64,000 bases of DNA from Ruminococcus flavefaciens. Its GTDB lineage: Bacteria > Bacillota > Clostridia > Oscillospirales > Ruminococcaceae. Numbering within the stretch: position 1 is the stretch's first letter; the number at the start of each line of letters is the position of its first letter. The notes below the pieces were generated by a model, which searched no databases, was not told the DNA's origin, and worked only from the letters and a program-made list of their open reading frames with translations. The position numbers were made by a program, and so were the translations under genes. Location: the NCBI RefSeq assembly GCF_900119075.1, contig NZ_FPIP01000007.1, forward strand, positions 124,001 to 188,000, given 5' to 3'. This document shows positions 41,622 through 49,335 of the stretch, piece after piece.

Positions 41622-42305
41622 TCAGAACGCAAATGCGCCGCTTCCGCGCATTGAGAAGCACCTGCCGCTGCCGAATATGACGAGGTCACTGAAGCCTATG
41701 CCTATTGCCGAAAGAAGCTCCCCGAAAATACAGGCGATACGGTAGTCCTCGTCCTTGGGTATGGCAAGGTCTTTTCCGTGGTTTATGCCTATACAGACTG
41801 CGGCAGCTCCGCTTTTCAGCAGCATTGCAGCAAGTTCCTTTGGGGTAATGCTTCCGCATAAAAGCTCATCTATGGGCAGAGTAATGGTGCGCATGAGCTC
41901 GGAGCGTGTAGAAAGGCAGAGAATATTGCATATTCTGGCTTCTATGCCCTTGAACTGCTGGGATATGCAGCTGCATAGCTGTTTTCGGTCGGAAAGAGTC
42001 TCGCTGCTGTGGGAATTTCGCATATAGCTCAGTCCGAAGTCGTTTATGAGCTTTAGGAATACAGCGCCGCCTGCGCCTACGCCTTTGACCTCGCGGAGCT
42101 TTTCCTCATCGGCTGAAAGGACCTTGCTGAGACTGCCGAATTGGTCGGTGAGGTCGTGGGCGATACCGTTGGTATTCACTACGGGACGGGCGTAAAACAG
42201 TATCAGCTCTAAAAGCTCATGCTCGAAGAGCCCGTCCTGTCCCGAGGCGAGAAAACGCTGTCTCATTCGGCTTCTGTGTCCTGCGTGAGTATTTTTGTCG
42301 TTCAT
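41622..42305 (-). CDS. RadC-like paralog with degenerate JAMM motif
   Basis: 227 residues. It shares the RadC architecture with the next gene: THAGHRSRMRQRFLASGQDGLFEHELLELILFYA, then a helix-hairpin-helix-like LSADEEKLREVKGVGAGGAVFLKLI, then a JAB-type fold. In the JAMM position it reads CIGINHGKDLAIPKDEDY, having one His, no second His and no Ser-Asp pair, so metal-dependent hydrolysis is unlikely. Tandem active/inactive copies suggest a heterodimer, by analogy with eukaryotic MPN+/MPN- pairs; that is inference. Start: ATG after AAGGAG. Confidence 0.82.
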   Translation of the reverse strand: MNDKNTHAGHRSRMRQRFLASGQDGLFEHELLELILFYARPVVNTNGIAHDLTDQFGSLSKVLSADEEKLREVKGVGAGGAVFLKLINDFGLSYMRNSHSSETLSDRKQLCSCISQQFKGIEARICNILCLSTRSELMRTITLPIDELLCGSITPKELAAMLLKSGAAAVCIGINHGKDLAIPKDEDYRIACIFGELLSAIGIGFSDLVIFGSGRCFSMRGSGAFAF

Positions 42306-42335
42306 ATATATATTACTCCTTGATTAAATCAGAGT

Positions 42336-42563
42336 TCAGTGCTGTTTGGGCTTGTTGAGCTCCTTGACGTTTGTCCTGCCGAGGATATAATCCACGGAAA
42401 CGCCGTAGAAGTCGGCAAGTATCAGCAAATGCTCCACAGGGATAGTCTGGAAGCCTCTTTCATATCGTGAATAAACGGTCTGACTTGTGTGCAGGAGCTG
42501 GGCTATCTTGGTCTGGGATAAGTCCATATCCTCGCGCAGGTCTCTTAATCTCTGAAAATGCAC
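42336..42563 (-). CDS. Small Xre/Cro-type helix-turn-helix regulator
   Basis: 75 residues starting at GTG, with GAGGTG 5 bases upstream. Almost the entire protein is the HTH fold: LRDLREDMDLSQTKIAQLLHTSQTVYSRYERGFQTIPVEHLLILADFYGVSVDYILGRT, the usual immunity-repressor-like domain ending. No effector domain is present. The RadC pair follows 30 bases downstream on the same strand. A large palindrome with GTACTA half-sites lies in the divergent region, a good candidate for its operator. Confidence 0.9.
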   Translation of the reverse strand: MHFQRLRDLREDMDLSQTKIAQLLHTSQTVYSRYERGFQTIPVEHLLILADFYGVSVDYILGRTNVKELNKPKQH

Positions 42564-42598
42564 ATTATCACCTCATAATGGTATGCGTTAGAACCTTT

Positions 42599-42697
42599 TG
42601 GTACTATGACTTTAACACATACAGAGAGTAAAGTGAATATTTTAGTACTTGTTGGTACTAAAATATTCTGATGAAAACAAAAAGCCTTTTCAGAATA
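42599..42697. promoter_or_regulatory. Palindromic operator region between Xre and dockerin genes
   Basis: A perfect 14-bp inverted repeat (GAATATTTTAGTAC / GTACTAAAATATTC, 42635-42668, 6-base gap) contains two TAGTAC-type half-sites; a third GGTACTA is at 42600. Immediately after, TATTCTGA (42664) is inverted as TCAGAATA (42690). These fit binding sites for the Xre protein and cover the start of its own gene; they also lie upstream of the promoter for the dockerin gene. Confidence 0.6.
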
Positions 42698-42711
42698 CCG
42701 CAAAAAAGGAC

Positions 42712-42740
42712 TTGTATAAGCTTTTTAGCTGAGCTATAAT
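42712..42740 (+). promoter_or_regulatory. Promoter of the GH11-like dockerin gene
   Basis: TTGTAT, 17 bases and TATAAT, about 40 bases before the start codon. Confidence 0.7.
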
Positions 42741-42780
42741 AAATATATATATGTTTTTTATGTTCAAGGAGGGTGTGACA

Positions 42781-45066
42781 ATGTACAAAAAAATAAAGCT
42801 TTTTTTGTCAGCTTTGACTGCCTGCGCTGTAACAGCGGCAGCTATGACTGTTTTTCCCGTGAATGCTGTGGGAGAGACGGGAACTTCGGGGGCGACAAAC
42901 AGTGCCGCGGTGAGTCTTACTTATTATGACGAGGAATTCAAGGCTCCTTATTCGTGCAATGACCTCATAGCATGGAAGGCTGATGACGATGAGGGAGAGG
43001 CGGCTATTGTGCGTAATCCTGTGGGTAACTATTACGTTTGCAGCTGGGACGGTACAAGGCTTGCGGAGTTCCTTGTCGGTGAGGAAAAGGTGCAGTCTAT
43101 AGACGATGTCAAGGATTGCTTCGTTAAGTATGAGGCAGCCTTTAAAGACACGGAAAGCTATGCTATTGGAGCTGTGGTGGAATGTTACGATGCTGAGAAT
43201 AAAAAAACAGCGGAAATAAGAGTTCTTGACTCATATACAGAGGATGCTTTCAGTGCAGATATCAATAATGCAAAAAAGATAAGCATAAACGGCACTGATT
43301 ATTACGCAATTATCACTGAGGAAGAGAATGTTCCTGTTGAGGTCATATATATTGTCCGCTGCGAGAGCCTTGACGGTGGCAGCATAAGCGAAAAGATAGA
43401 CTTTAAGGCGATAGACGCCGAGCTAAAAAATAACGGCTTTAAAATAGAAATAAGAAAGCAGCCTAAGCTTTATGTCCGCGGAACAGGCGAAAAGGGAAAG
43501 ATATTCGTAAATGATGTTACTTTGGCCAATGTTCCTCACAAGGGAAGTATAAAAGTCGAGAACCATTATGACTCACGCAACCCTGTCTGGCTTAATGGAC
43601 AGTATTACTCCTATTCGTCGCTGGATAAAGGCTTACGCAACGGAATGACGGTCTCTGATGACGGAACAGCTCACTGTGTGTATGAAAATAGTTCAACTAA
43701 TTCGGAAAGTGAGTTTTTCAGAGGTATTCTTGACGAAAAGGCGGTGTCTTTTGATGAATATGAAAAGATGAACGTTCACTATGAGGCGACAATAAAGGCT
43801 AAGGACAAATATGCAGTGGGAGTTGAGCTCTTTGACCGTGATAGTATAACGTCGATAAATATTGTTCAGTTCAGTAATACAAAGGAATTTGTGGACGACG
43901 GTCATGACAGGGCTGATGTGAAACACCTTGACTGTGTTGAGGTAGACGGTATCAAGTATGATATTTATTCAAGGACATTTAACTATGAGTCCTGTATGAG
44001 CTTGCCTGCACCGCAGATATGGTGCATATCACAGGTCAGCTTTGAACAGGAGGCCTACGGAGCAGTTGGCGATATTGATCTCAAGAAACATTACGATGTT
44101 TGGCTAAAGAACTATTTGGAAAAGACAAACAAGATAAGCGAAATATTAATGTTTGCTGAATCATTTGGTGCCGGAAGAGGTGAATTTGACCTTGAAAAGG
44201 CTGAATTTGATCTTGTAAAGAAAGATGACGTATATGACAGAGTGATCGACAATACATCGATAAACGCTCCTGCCGAGCCTATTATTGAAGGCGGCAGCAT
44301 GGTATTCTGCACAGAGAATGGAAAGTGTACCCTCAAAAAGAACGGCACTATCGTCGGTGACTGTTTCCAGAATTATGATGACAGCGTTTTCAAGTTCGGA
44401 AAGAGCATGAACTTTGAAATGGCAGACGAGCAGATAGACAGAGATAAGGGCGACTTTATCAATATGGATTTTAAAGCTAATATAAGCACGGACGGCAATT
44501 ACAGCTTAGGTGCTGAGGGAAGAATGTGTGATGAACACGGCGAAGAATATATAGACTTCTATATGTATCCTGTGCTGAATTATGACGCTGTTCCAAAAGA
44601 AGCCGAGTATCTCGGTACGAAGGAGTTTACTGACAGGGAATACGATATCTATGTGTATTATAACGATCATGTTGTCACTGCCGGTGGCAAAAAGAATGTG
44701 AAGTACTACTGTATAGCCAAAAACAAGACTCCTAATGATACAATAGTATCAGGTACTATCTATCTTGCCGACGCTGTTATAGCATGGAAAAATGCAGGGC
44801 TTGAAGTAGGTCCTATCACAAATGTAGCTCTCAATGCCAATATATGCGGTATCGGCAGCGGAGAAATAGAGCTTTTACATAATGATATTATCGTTGAGAG
44901 AATGAACAGGGAGAAGTTCACATCAGATGATATATTGCTTTTCCAGAAGTACCTCCTTGGCGAGGAATGTGACCTTGAAGATAAGAATTTCGACCTCAAT
45001 TATGACGGAGTATTTGATAATTTCGATATGATAGAGCTCAGAAGACAGGTCCTTAACAATTATTGA
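42781..45066 (+). CDS. Secreted protein with three GH11-like modules and a C-terminal dockerin
   Basis: 761 residues. Start: ATG after GGAGGGTG. The signal peptide covers about 1-30. Three repeats of about 220 residues follow (about 40-255, 260-485, 490-700), each with the order of GH11 xylanase strands: a CSWDG- or YSYSSLD-like start, Y-A/S-x-G-A/V-x...(E/D), a Y-D-I-Y (GIKYDIYSRT, EYDIYVYYN) cord region and a long helix before the last strands. The GH11 catalytic pair does not look complete in any repeat: repeats 1 and 3 keep a Glu at the nucleophile position, repeat 2 at the acid/base position. The last 55 residues resemble a divergent dockerin (FTSDDILLFQKYLL and DLNYDGVFDNFDMIELRRQ). Fold assignment is inference from motifs; a binding role is likely. 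Confidence 0.7.
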   Translation: MYKKIKLFLSALTACAVTAAAMTVFPVNAVGETGTSGATNSAAVSLTYYDEEFKAPYSCNDLIAWKADDDEGEAAIVRNPVGNYYVCSWDGTRLAEFLVGEEKVQSIDDVKDCFVKYEAAFKDTESYAIGAVVECYDAENKKTAEIRVLDSYTEDAFSADINNAKKISINGTDYYAIITEEENVPVEVIYIVRCESLDGGSISEKIDFKAIDAELKNNGFKIEIRKQPKLYVRGTGEKGKIFVNDVTLANVPHKGSIKVENHYDSRNPVWLNGQYYSYSSLDKGLRNGMTVSDDGTAHCVYENSSTNSESEFFRGILDEKAVSFDEYEKMNVHYEATIKAKDKYAVGVELFDRDSITSINIVQFSNTKEFVDDGHDRADVKHLDCVEVDGIKYDIYSRTFNYESCMSLPAPQIWCISQVSFEQEAYGAVGDIDLKKHYDVWLKNYLEKTNKISEILMFAESFGAGRGEFDLEKAEFDLVKKDDVYDRVIDNTSINAPAEPIIEGGSMVFCTENGKCTLKKNGTIVGDCFQNYDDSVFKFGKSMNFEMADEQIDRDKGDFINMDFKANISTDGNYSLGAEGRMCDEHGEEYIDFYMYPVLNYDAVPKEAEYLGTKEFTDREYDIYVYYNDHVVTAGGKKNVKYYCIAKNKTPNDTIVSGTIYLADAVIAWKNAGLEVGPITNVALNANICGIGSGEIELLHNDIIVERMNREKFTSDDILLFQKYLLGEECDLEDKNFDLNYDGVFDNFDMIELRRQVLNNY

Positions 45067-45076
45067 TGAAAACATT

Positions 45077-45210
45077 CTGCTGCGCTTGACTGTAATACTC
45101 ATATAGAAGCTTATGTTTATTTATGGGGAAACCTTTCTGAGGGAAGGTTCTCTCAATAATAAGCGTAAAACTTCCGTATAAGTACTACAGCTAAGCGCAG
45201 CAGACTTTTT
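45077..45210. repeat. Long hairpin (MITE-like) element, copy C (short form)
   Basis: CTGCTGCGCTT at 45077 is the perfect inverse of AAGCGCAGCAG ending at 45203, and the arms continue with about 50 bases of high complementarity to a GGAAACC/GGTTCTC centre. It matches the outer parts of copies A and B but lacks their central 220 bases. TTTTTT follows the right arm, so it could also terminate the dockerin transcript. Confidence 0.72.
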
Positions 45211-45221
45211 TGCATCTAATG

Positions 45222-45250
45222 TTGATATGTTCATAATTTTGTGGTATAAT
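45222..45250 (+). promoter_or_regulatory. Promoter of the 7TM/EAL gene
   Basis: TTGATA, 17 bases and TATAAT. The leader to the start codon is about 125 bases and AT-rich; no known riboswitch is recognised. Confidence 0.7.
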
Positions 45251-45383
45251 GATATAAATATATACTCTGTTTGCGATTTATATATATAACTGTCATAAAA
45301 GCTGTACTTTTGCTTCAAACCAATTTTTTTCTATTCGCTCCATTCTGTAAACAAAACTGTATATAGCCAAGGGGGGGACAGAG

Positions 45384-47336
45384 ATGATCAGATATACTGA
45401 TTTCTGTTTTGGTGTTGCATTGTCAGCTTTATTGATCTGTTTCGGAAATCTGGCATTTACTATACTTGACGGGCATACGAGAAAGCCGCAGAACCGCATT
45501 TATATGTCGCTTCTTATGCTTCTTGCAGTCAATGCCGTTTGCGAAATGATCAACGTCCGCGTGGGAGAATATGATATGAGCTCGGAAGTGGCTTTTATGA
45601 TAACGCGGTCGTCAAAATATGTTTATTTCCTTAGCCACGGTCTTATTGCACCTGTACTGTACTACTACCTGTCTTTTGTTATCGGACGTTCTGTAGGCTT
45701 CAGGTGTAGTCCTGACGCTTCAAAGAAGGAAAAGCTTCGTGTGATAGTATCATGGGCGATAGTTATCGTTTCTGAGTTTATTGTCGCCATAAATCCGCTG
45801 ACGCACTGGAGCTGGTACTATACGGAGGAAAGAGTTTTCCACAGAGCATGGGGCGAATACATATTTATCTATATCACTTCCGGTCTATGGATAATCGCAG
45901 CCTTTATAATGTGCATGAAGTCGTGGAATATCCTTTCTAAGGGGCGCAAGCGCTCTATCGCCATATGCTTTCTGCTGGCAGTAGTAGGCGTGTGCTTACA
46001 GCTCTTTATACCGCAGCTGAGAGTGGAGATACTCATTGAATCTATAGGCTTTTCGGGAGTCCTGCTCTTTATCGAGAACGAGGACGACCGAAAGAATGTC
46101 GAGCTTGATGTTTATAATTCGGCGGCTTTCGAGCTTGACCTTAAAGCCAATCTGAAAAACAAAATACCTGTAAAAATACTTATAATCCGCAATATCCGTT
46201 TCGATAAGACGGCAAATACAGTCGTTTTCGGAAGAATGAACCGCGACCTTATCATAAAGGAAGTCTCGGATTACCTTGGAACTGTGATACAGCGCTATTT
46301 TATCTATTCCGTTGGTCACGGCAGATTTGCTCTTACGCTTTACAATTATTCCGATAAAGAGGCTCATGAGCTTGCAGAGACTATCGGCAAGCGCTTTCAG
46401 GAGCCATGGAGCGTAAACGGCTTTGATATCATCGTTTCTTCGAGAATTATGCTTGTTAATGTTCCCGAGCGCGCTAAGAACGTGGAGGAAGTCATCTATA
46501 TCGCCGAGTGTCCTATCCCCGAGCTTATGGAGGAGCGTATCATCGAGGGCAAGTCTCTTGACTGGATCATACGCCGCTCAGCTGTCGAAAAGGCAGTCAC
46601 TCACGGTCTGGACAACGGCAGCTTCGAGGTCTATTATCAGCCTACATACAATATCGATAGAACTCTTCACGGCGCAGAGGCGCTTCTGCGCATGAATGAC
46701 AAGGATATGGGGATCATCTATCCCGACGAGTTCATTCCTATTGCCGAGCAGCTCGGTATCATCGATGTTATCGATGAATTCGTGCTGAAAGAGGTCTGCA
46801 AGTTTTTGTTTACTGGTATTCCTCAGAAAAACGGTATGGACTGCATAAACGTTAATCTTTCGGTGCTGGAATGCATGAAAGAGGGCTTTGCGGAATACGT
46901 CAGCGGAGTTGTTGAGGCTGAGGGCATACGCAAGAAGATGATAAACTTTGAGATAACCGAGTCCGTTGCCGCAAAGGACTATGACCATCTTGCCGATGTC
47001 ATCGAGCAGCTCAAGCATGAGGGCTTTCAGTTCTCTATCGACGACTACGGCACAGGCTATTCAAATATGTCGTCGCTGTTCTCTCTCGGTGCTGATATCA
47101 TCAAGATAGACAAGAGCATACTCTGGAACGCCGAAAAGAGCGAGCTTGGCATGACTCTGCTGAAAACCTCTATAGATATGGTCCATAAAATGCAGAAAAA
47201 AGCTCTTATGGAGGGCGTTGAGACAGAGCAGCAGATAGAGATACTCAAAAAGCTGGGCTGCGAGTATCTGCAGGGTTATTACTTCTCAAAGCCGCTGCCC
47301 AAGAATGAATTTATAAGGCTTATCGAGAATAACTGA
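45384..47336 (+). CDS. Seven-TM membrane protein with degenerate GGDEF and EAL domains
   Basis: 650 residues. Hydrophobic segments at about 8-27, 38-58, 82-102, 121-140, 157-177 and 193-230 form a 7TM-type sensor of the histidine-kinase N-terminal kind. The middle (about 240-395) is a GGDEF-like fold without the GG(D/E)EF motif (GHGRFALTLYN takes its place). The EAL domain (about 400-645) has YYQPTYNIDRTLHGAEALLRM, NVNLSVLECM, FEITESVAAKD, IDDYGTGYSNMSSL, IIKIDKSIL and LMEGVETEQQ, so c-di-GMP hydrolysis is plausible. GGGGGGG precedes the ATG. It is monocistronic between hairpin copy C and a terminator. Confidence 0.88.
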   Translation: MIRYTDFCFGVALSALLICFGNLAFTILDGHTRKPQNRIYMSLLMLLAVNAVCEMINVRVGEYDMSSEVAFMITRSSKYVYFLSHGLIAPVLYYYLSFVIGRSVGFRCSPDASKKEKLRVIVSWAIVIVSEFIVAINPLTHWSWYYTEERVFHRAWGEYIFIYITSGLWIIAAFIMCMKSWNILSKGRKRSIAICFLLAVVGVCLQLFIPQLRVEILIESIGFSGVLLFIENEDDRKNVELDVYNSAAFELDLKANLKNKIPVKILIIRNIRFDKTANTVVFGRMNRDLIIKEVSDYLGTVIQRYFIYSVGHGRFALTLYNYSDKEAHELAETIGKRFQEPWSVNGFDIIVSSRIMLVNVPERAKNVEEVIYIAECPIPELMEERIIEGKSLDWIIRRSAVEKAVTHGLDNGSFEVYYQPTYNIDRTLHGAEALLRMNDKDMGIIYPDEFIPIAEQLGIIDVIDEFVLKEVCKFLFTGIPQKNGMDCINVNLSVLECMKEGFAEYVSGVVEAEGIRKKMINFEITESVAAKDYDHLADVIEQLKHEGFQFSIDDYGTGYSNMSSLFSLGADIIKIDKSILWNAEKSELGMTLLKTSIDMVHKMQKKALMEGVETEQQIEILKKLGCEYLQGYYFSKPLPKNEFIRLIENN

Positions 47337-47360
47337 GAGCATTTGCTTATACAGACATAA

Positions 47361-47395
47361 AAAAGCTTCGTTTTACACAAGAAAACGAAGCTTTT
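47361..47395. terminator. Bidirectional terminator
   Basis: AAAAGCTTCGTTTT pairs perfectly with AAAACGAAGCTTTT around 7 bases, between convergent genes; A and T flanks allow use on both strands. Confidence 0.9.
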
Positions 47396-47409
47396 ATGTT
47401 TTTATGCGC

Positions 47410-48438
47410 TTATACTCTGTCGGCAATTTCGAATATCATCTTTTCGGTCTTTTCCCAGCCGATACACGGATCGGTAATGGACTTTCCGTAGATGTGCTCG
47501 TCTACCTTCTGGTTGCCGTCCTCGATGTAGCTCTCTATCATGAAGCCCTTTACAAGCTTGCGGATACTGTCGTTGTAATTGCGGCTGCTGAGGACTTCCT
47601 TGACGATACGTGGCTGTTCGAGGTGCTTCTTGCCTGAGTTGCAGTGGTTTGTATCAACTATGCAGGCAGGATTCTGGAAGCCCTTTGACTCGTAGAATTC
47701 GTTGAGGAGCTGGAGATGCTCATAGTGGTAGTTTGGCATACTCTGGCTGTGGTGGTTCTCATAGCCTCTGAGGATAGCATGAGCAAGGGGATTGCCCTCT
47801 GTAACTACCTCCCAGCCTCTGTAGAGGAAGGTATGTCCCGACTGAGCAGCTTCGATAGAGTTCATAAGAACAGGCATACTGCCGCTCACAGGGTTCTTCA
47901 TTCCGACAGGAACGTTGAGTCCGCTGGCTGTGAGTCTGTGCTGCTGGTTTTCAACAGAACGTGCGCCGATAGCAACATAGCCTAAGAGGTCGTTGATATA
48001 GCGGTGGTTCTCAGGGTAGAGCATTTCGTCGGCACAGGTGAAGCCTGTTTCCTGTATAGCTCTCAGGTGCATTCTTCTGATAGCAACGATACCCTTGTAC
48101 ATATCGGGCTTCTGGCTGGGATCTGGCTGGTGGAGCATTCCCTTGTAGCCCTTGCCTGTTGTACGGGGCTTGTTTGTGTATATTCTTGGTACGATGAGTA
48201 TTTTGTCCTTTACCTTTTCCTGAACGCCTCTGAGACGTGTGATGTAGTCTATAACGCTGTCCTCGATGTCAGCTGAGCATGGTCCGATGATGAGAAGCAA
48301 TCTGTCGTTTTCGCCTCTTATGATATCGGCGATCTCTTTGTTTCTGTCAGCAATGATCTTTCCAAGCTCTTCCGATACGGGGTATTCGCTCTTGACCTCG
48401 GCAGGTATCGGGAGCTTGCACTTGAAATTCATATTCAT
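47410..48438 (-). CDS. aroF: 3-deoxy-7-phosphoheptulonate synthase (AroFGH type)
   Basis: 342 residues, class I-alpha. It condenses phosphoenolpyruvate with erythrose-4-P, the first step of aromatic amino acid synthesis. Motifs are LLIIGPCSADIED, RIYTNKPRTTGKGYKGMLHQPD, ADEMLYPENHRYINDLLGYVAIGARSVENQQHR, the KNPVSGSM phosphate loop and VDTNHCNSGKKHLEQP, with metal ligands C and H in IGPC and NHCN. The symbol is by family; the E. coli isozyme type (feedback by Phe, Tyr or Trp) cannot be assigned. AAAGGA lies before the ATG. It stands alone with no other aro genes nearby. Confidence 0.94.
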   Translation of the reverse strand: MNMNFKCKLPIPAEVKSEYPVSEELGKIIADRNKEIADIIRGENDRLLLIIGPCSADIEDSVIDYITRLRGVQEKVKDKILIVPRIYTNKPRTTGKGYKGMLHQPDPSQKPDMYKGIVAIRRMHLRAIQETGFTCADEMLYPENHRYINDLLGYVAIGARSVENQQHRLTASGLNVPVGMKNPVSGSMPVLMNSIEAAQSGHTFLYRGWEVVTEGNPLAHAILRGYENHHSQSMPNYHYEHLQLLNEFYESKGFQNPACIVDTNHCNSGKKHLEQPRIVKEVLSSRNYNDSIRKLVKGFMIESYIEDGNQKVDEHIYGKSITDPCIGWEKTEKMIFEIADRV

Positions 48439-48481
48439 AGCTTTTTTTATCCTTTCTGTATCATTTCAAAATTTCTAAATC

Positions 48482-48510
48482 ATTATAGCACAAATATTTT
48501 GAAATAGCAA
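48482..48510 (-). promoter_or_regulatory. Promoter of the DAHP synthase gene
   Basis: Minus strand TTGCTA, 17 bases and TATAAT, about 45 bases before the ATG. The surrounding GTATTGCTATTTC is shared with the EAL/beta-helix gene promoter. Confidence 0.7.
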
Positions 48511-48571
48511 TACTCGCAGCAAATTCTGTGTCATTATTATTGCTTTAGTACGAAAAAATAAGCTTTACACC

Positions 48572-48600
48572 TTGCTATTCATCTAAATTTGTGGTACAAT
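48572..48600 (+). promoter_or_regulatory. Promoter of the DUF3592-like gene
   Basis: TTGCTA, 17 bases and TACAAT, about 45 bases before the start. Confidence 0.6.
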
Positions 48601-48643
48601 TTTATAGTAAATAATATGCTGAAAGGCAAAGGGGAAGCTTTTT

Positions 48644-49231
48644 ATGTCAAAAGTTAACGTATTAGATAATACTACAGGCTGGGTGTTTATCCTTGTCGGG
48701 ATATTGGTGATTCTTATCGGAGCAGTTATGCTTGCGGTTTTTGTGTGGCTGGGGTTCAAGCGTCCCGAGTACAGAAAAGAGCACTTCACAGGGCAGACAA
48801 TGGGTACTGTTGAGCGTATGTCGAATATTTACAGCTGTAATATCCGCGTACCGCTTGTAAGCTATACTGTGAACGGACAGACCTATAAAGTGGCAGGTCC
48901 GCGCTTTGCAGCCTGCACCACAGTATTTGCCGATGTGGCAGGTATGCAGGTGCTCGGCGGCGGCTCGAATATCACCGTTGACGGGGAGCTTCCCACTGTG
49001 GTGAAAATGAAGGGCAATGCGGCTGCGGCACAGGCGGCTATGGAGTCAAGATACCCTGTGGGAAAGAGCGTGGCTGTTTTCTATGATCCCGACAAGCCAA
49101 AGAAAGCCTTTGTTGAGCGTGACGCGCCTCTGTCGAAAACACTTTCAACTATACTTTCCGCTGTCAGCGCCGCAGTGAGTGTGATCGGACTTGTGATCCT
49201 TATCATCGGCGTTGTTGCTCTCACAAGATAA
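48644..49231 (+). CDS. DUF3592-like membrane protein
   Basis: 195 residues with membrane segments near 12-37 and 170-193. The central domain (about 45-160) has a beta-rich pattern: GTVERMSNI, VPLVSYTVNGQTYKVAG and SRYPVGKSVAVFYDPDKPKKAFVE. The last is the DUF3592 hallmark (P-V-G-x-x-V-x-V-x-Y-D/N-P-x-x-P). The function of the family is unknown. Start: ATG after AGGGGAAGC. It is a single-gene unit with its own promoter and terminator. Confidence 0.8.
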   Translation: MSKVNVLDNTTGWVFILVGILVILIGAVMLAVFVWLGFKRPEYRKEHFTGQTMGTVERMSNIYSCNIRVPLVSYTVNGQTYKVAGPRFAACTTVFADVAGMQVLGGGSNITVDGELPTVVKMKGNAAAAQAAMESRYPVGKSVAVFYDPDKPKKAFVERDAPLSKTLSTILSAVSAAVSVIGLVILIIGVVALTR

Positions 49232-49243
49232 AAAGTACATATC

Positions 49244-49276
49244 AAGCCGCAGAGTTTGCGTTCTGCGGCTTTTTCA
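49244..49276 (+). terminator. Terminator after the DUF3592-like gene
   Basis: AAGCCGCAGA pairs with TCTGCGGCTT around 8 bases and is followed by TTTCATT. Confidence 0.88.
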
Positions 49277-49335
49277 TTGACAGGGGAGCGCTGCTGTGGC
49301 ACAATTCCATTATAATAACAGAACGGAGAACTTTT

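Noticed and set aside
45250-45383. c-di-GMP riboswitch in the leader of the EAL gene
   Set aside because: The leader is AT-rich and lacks the GEMM hallmarks such as the GNRA tetraloop, its receptor and the conserved core.
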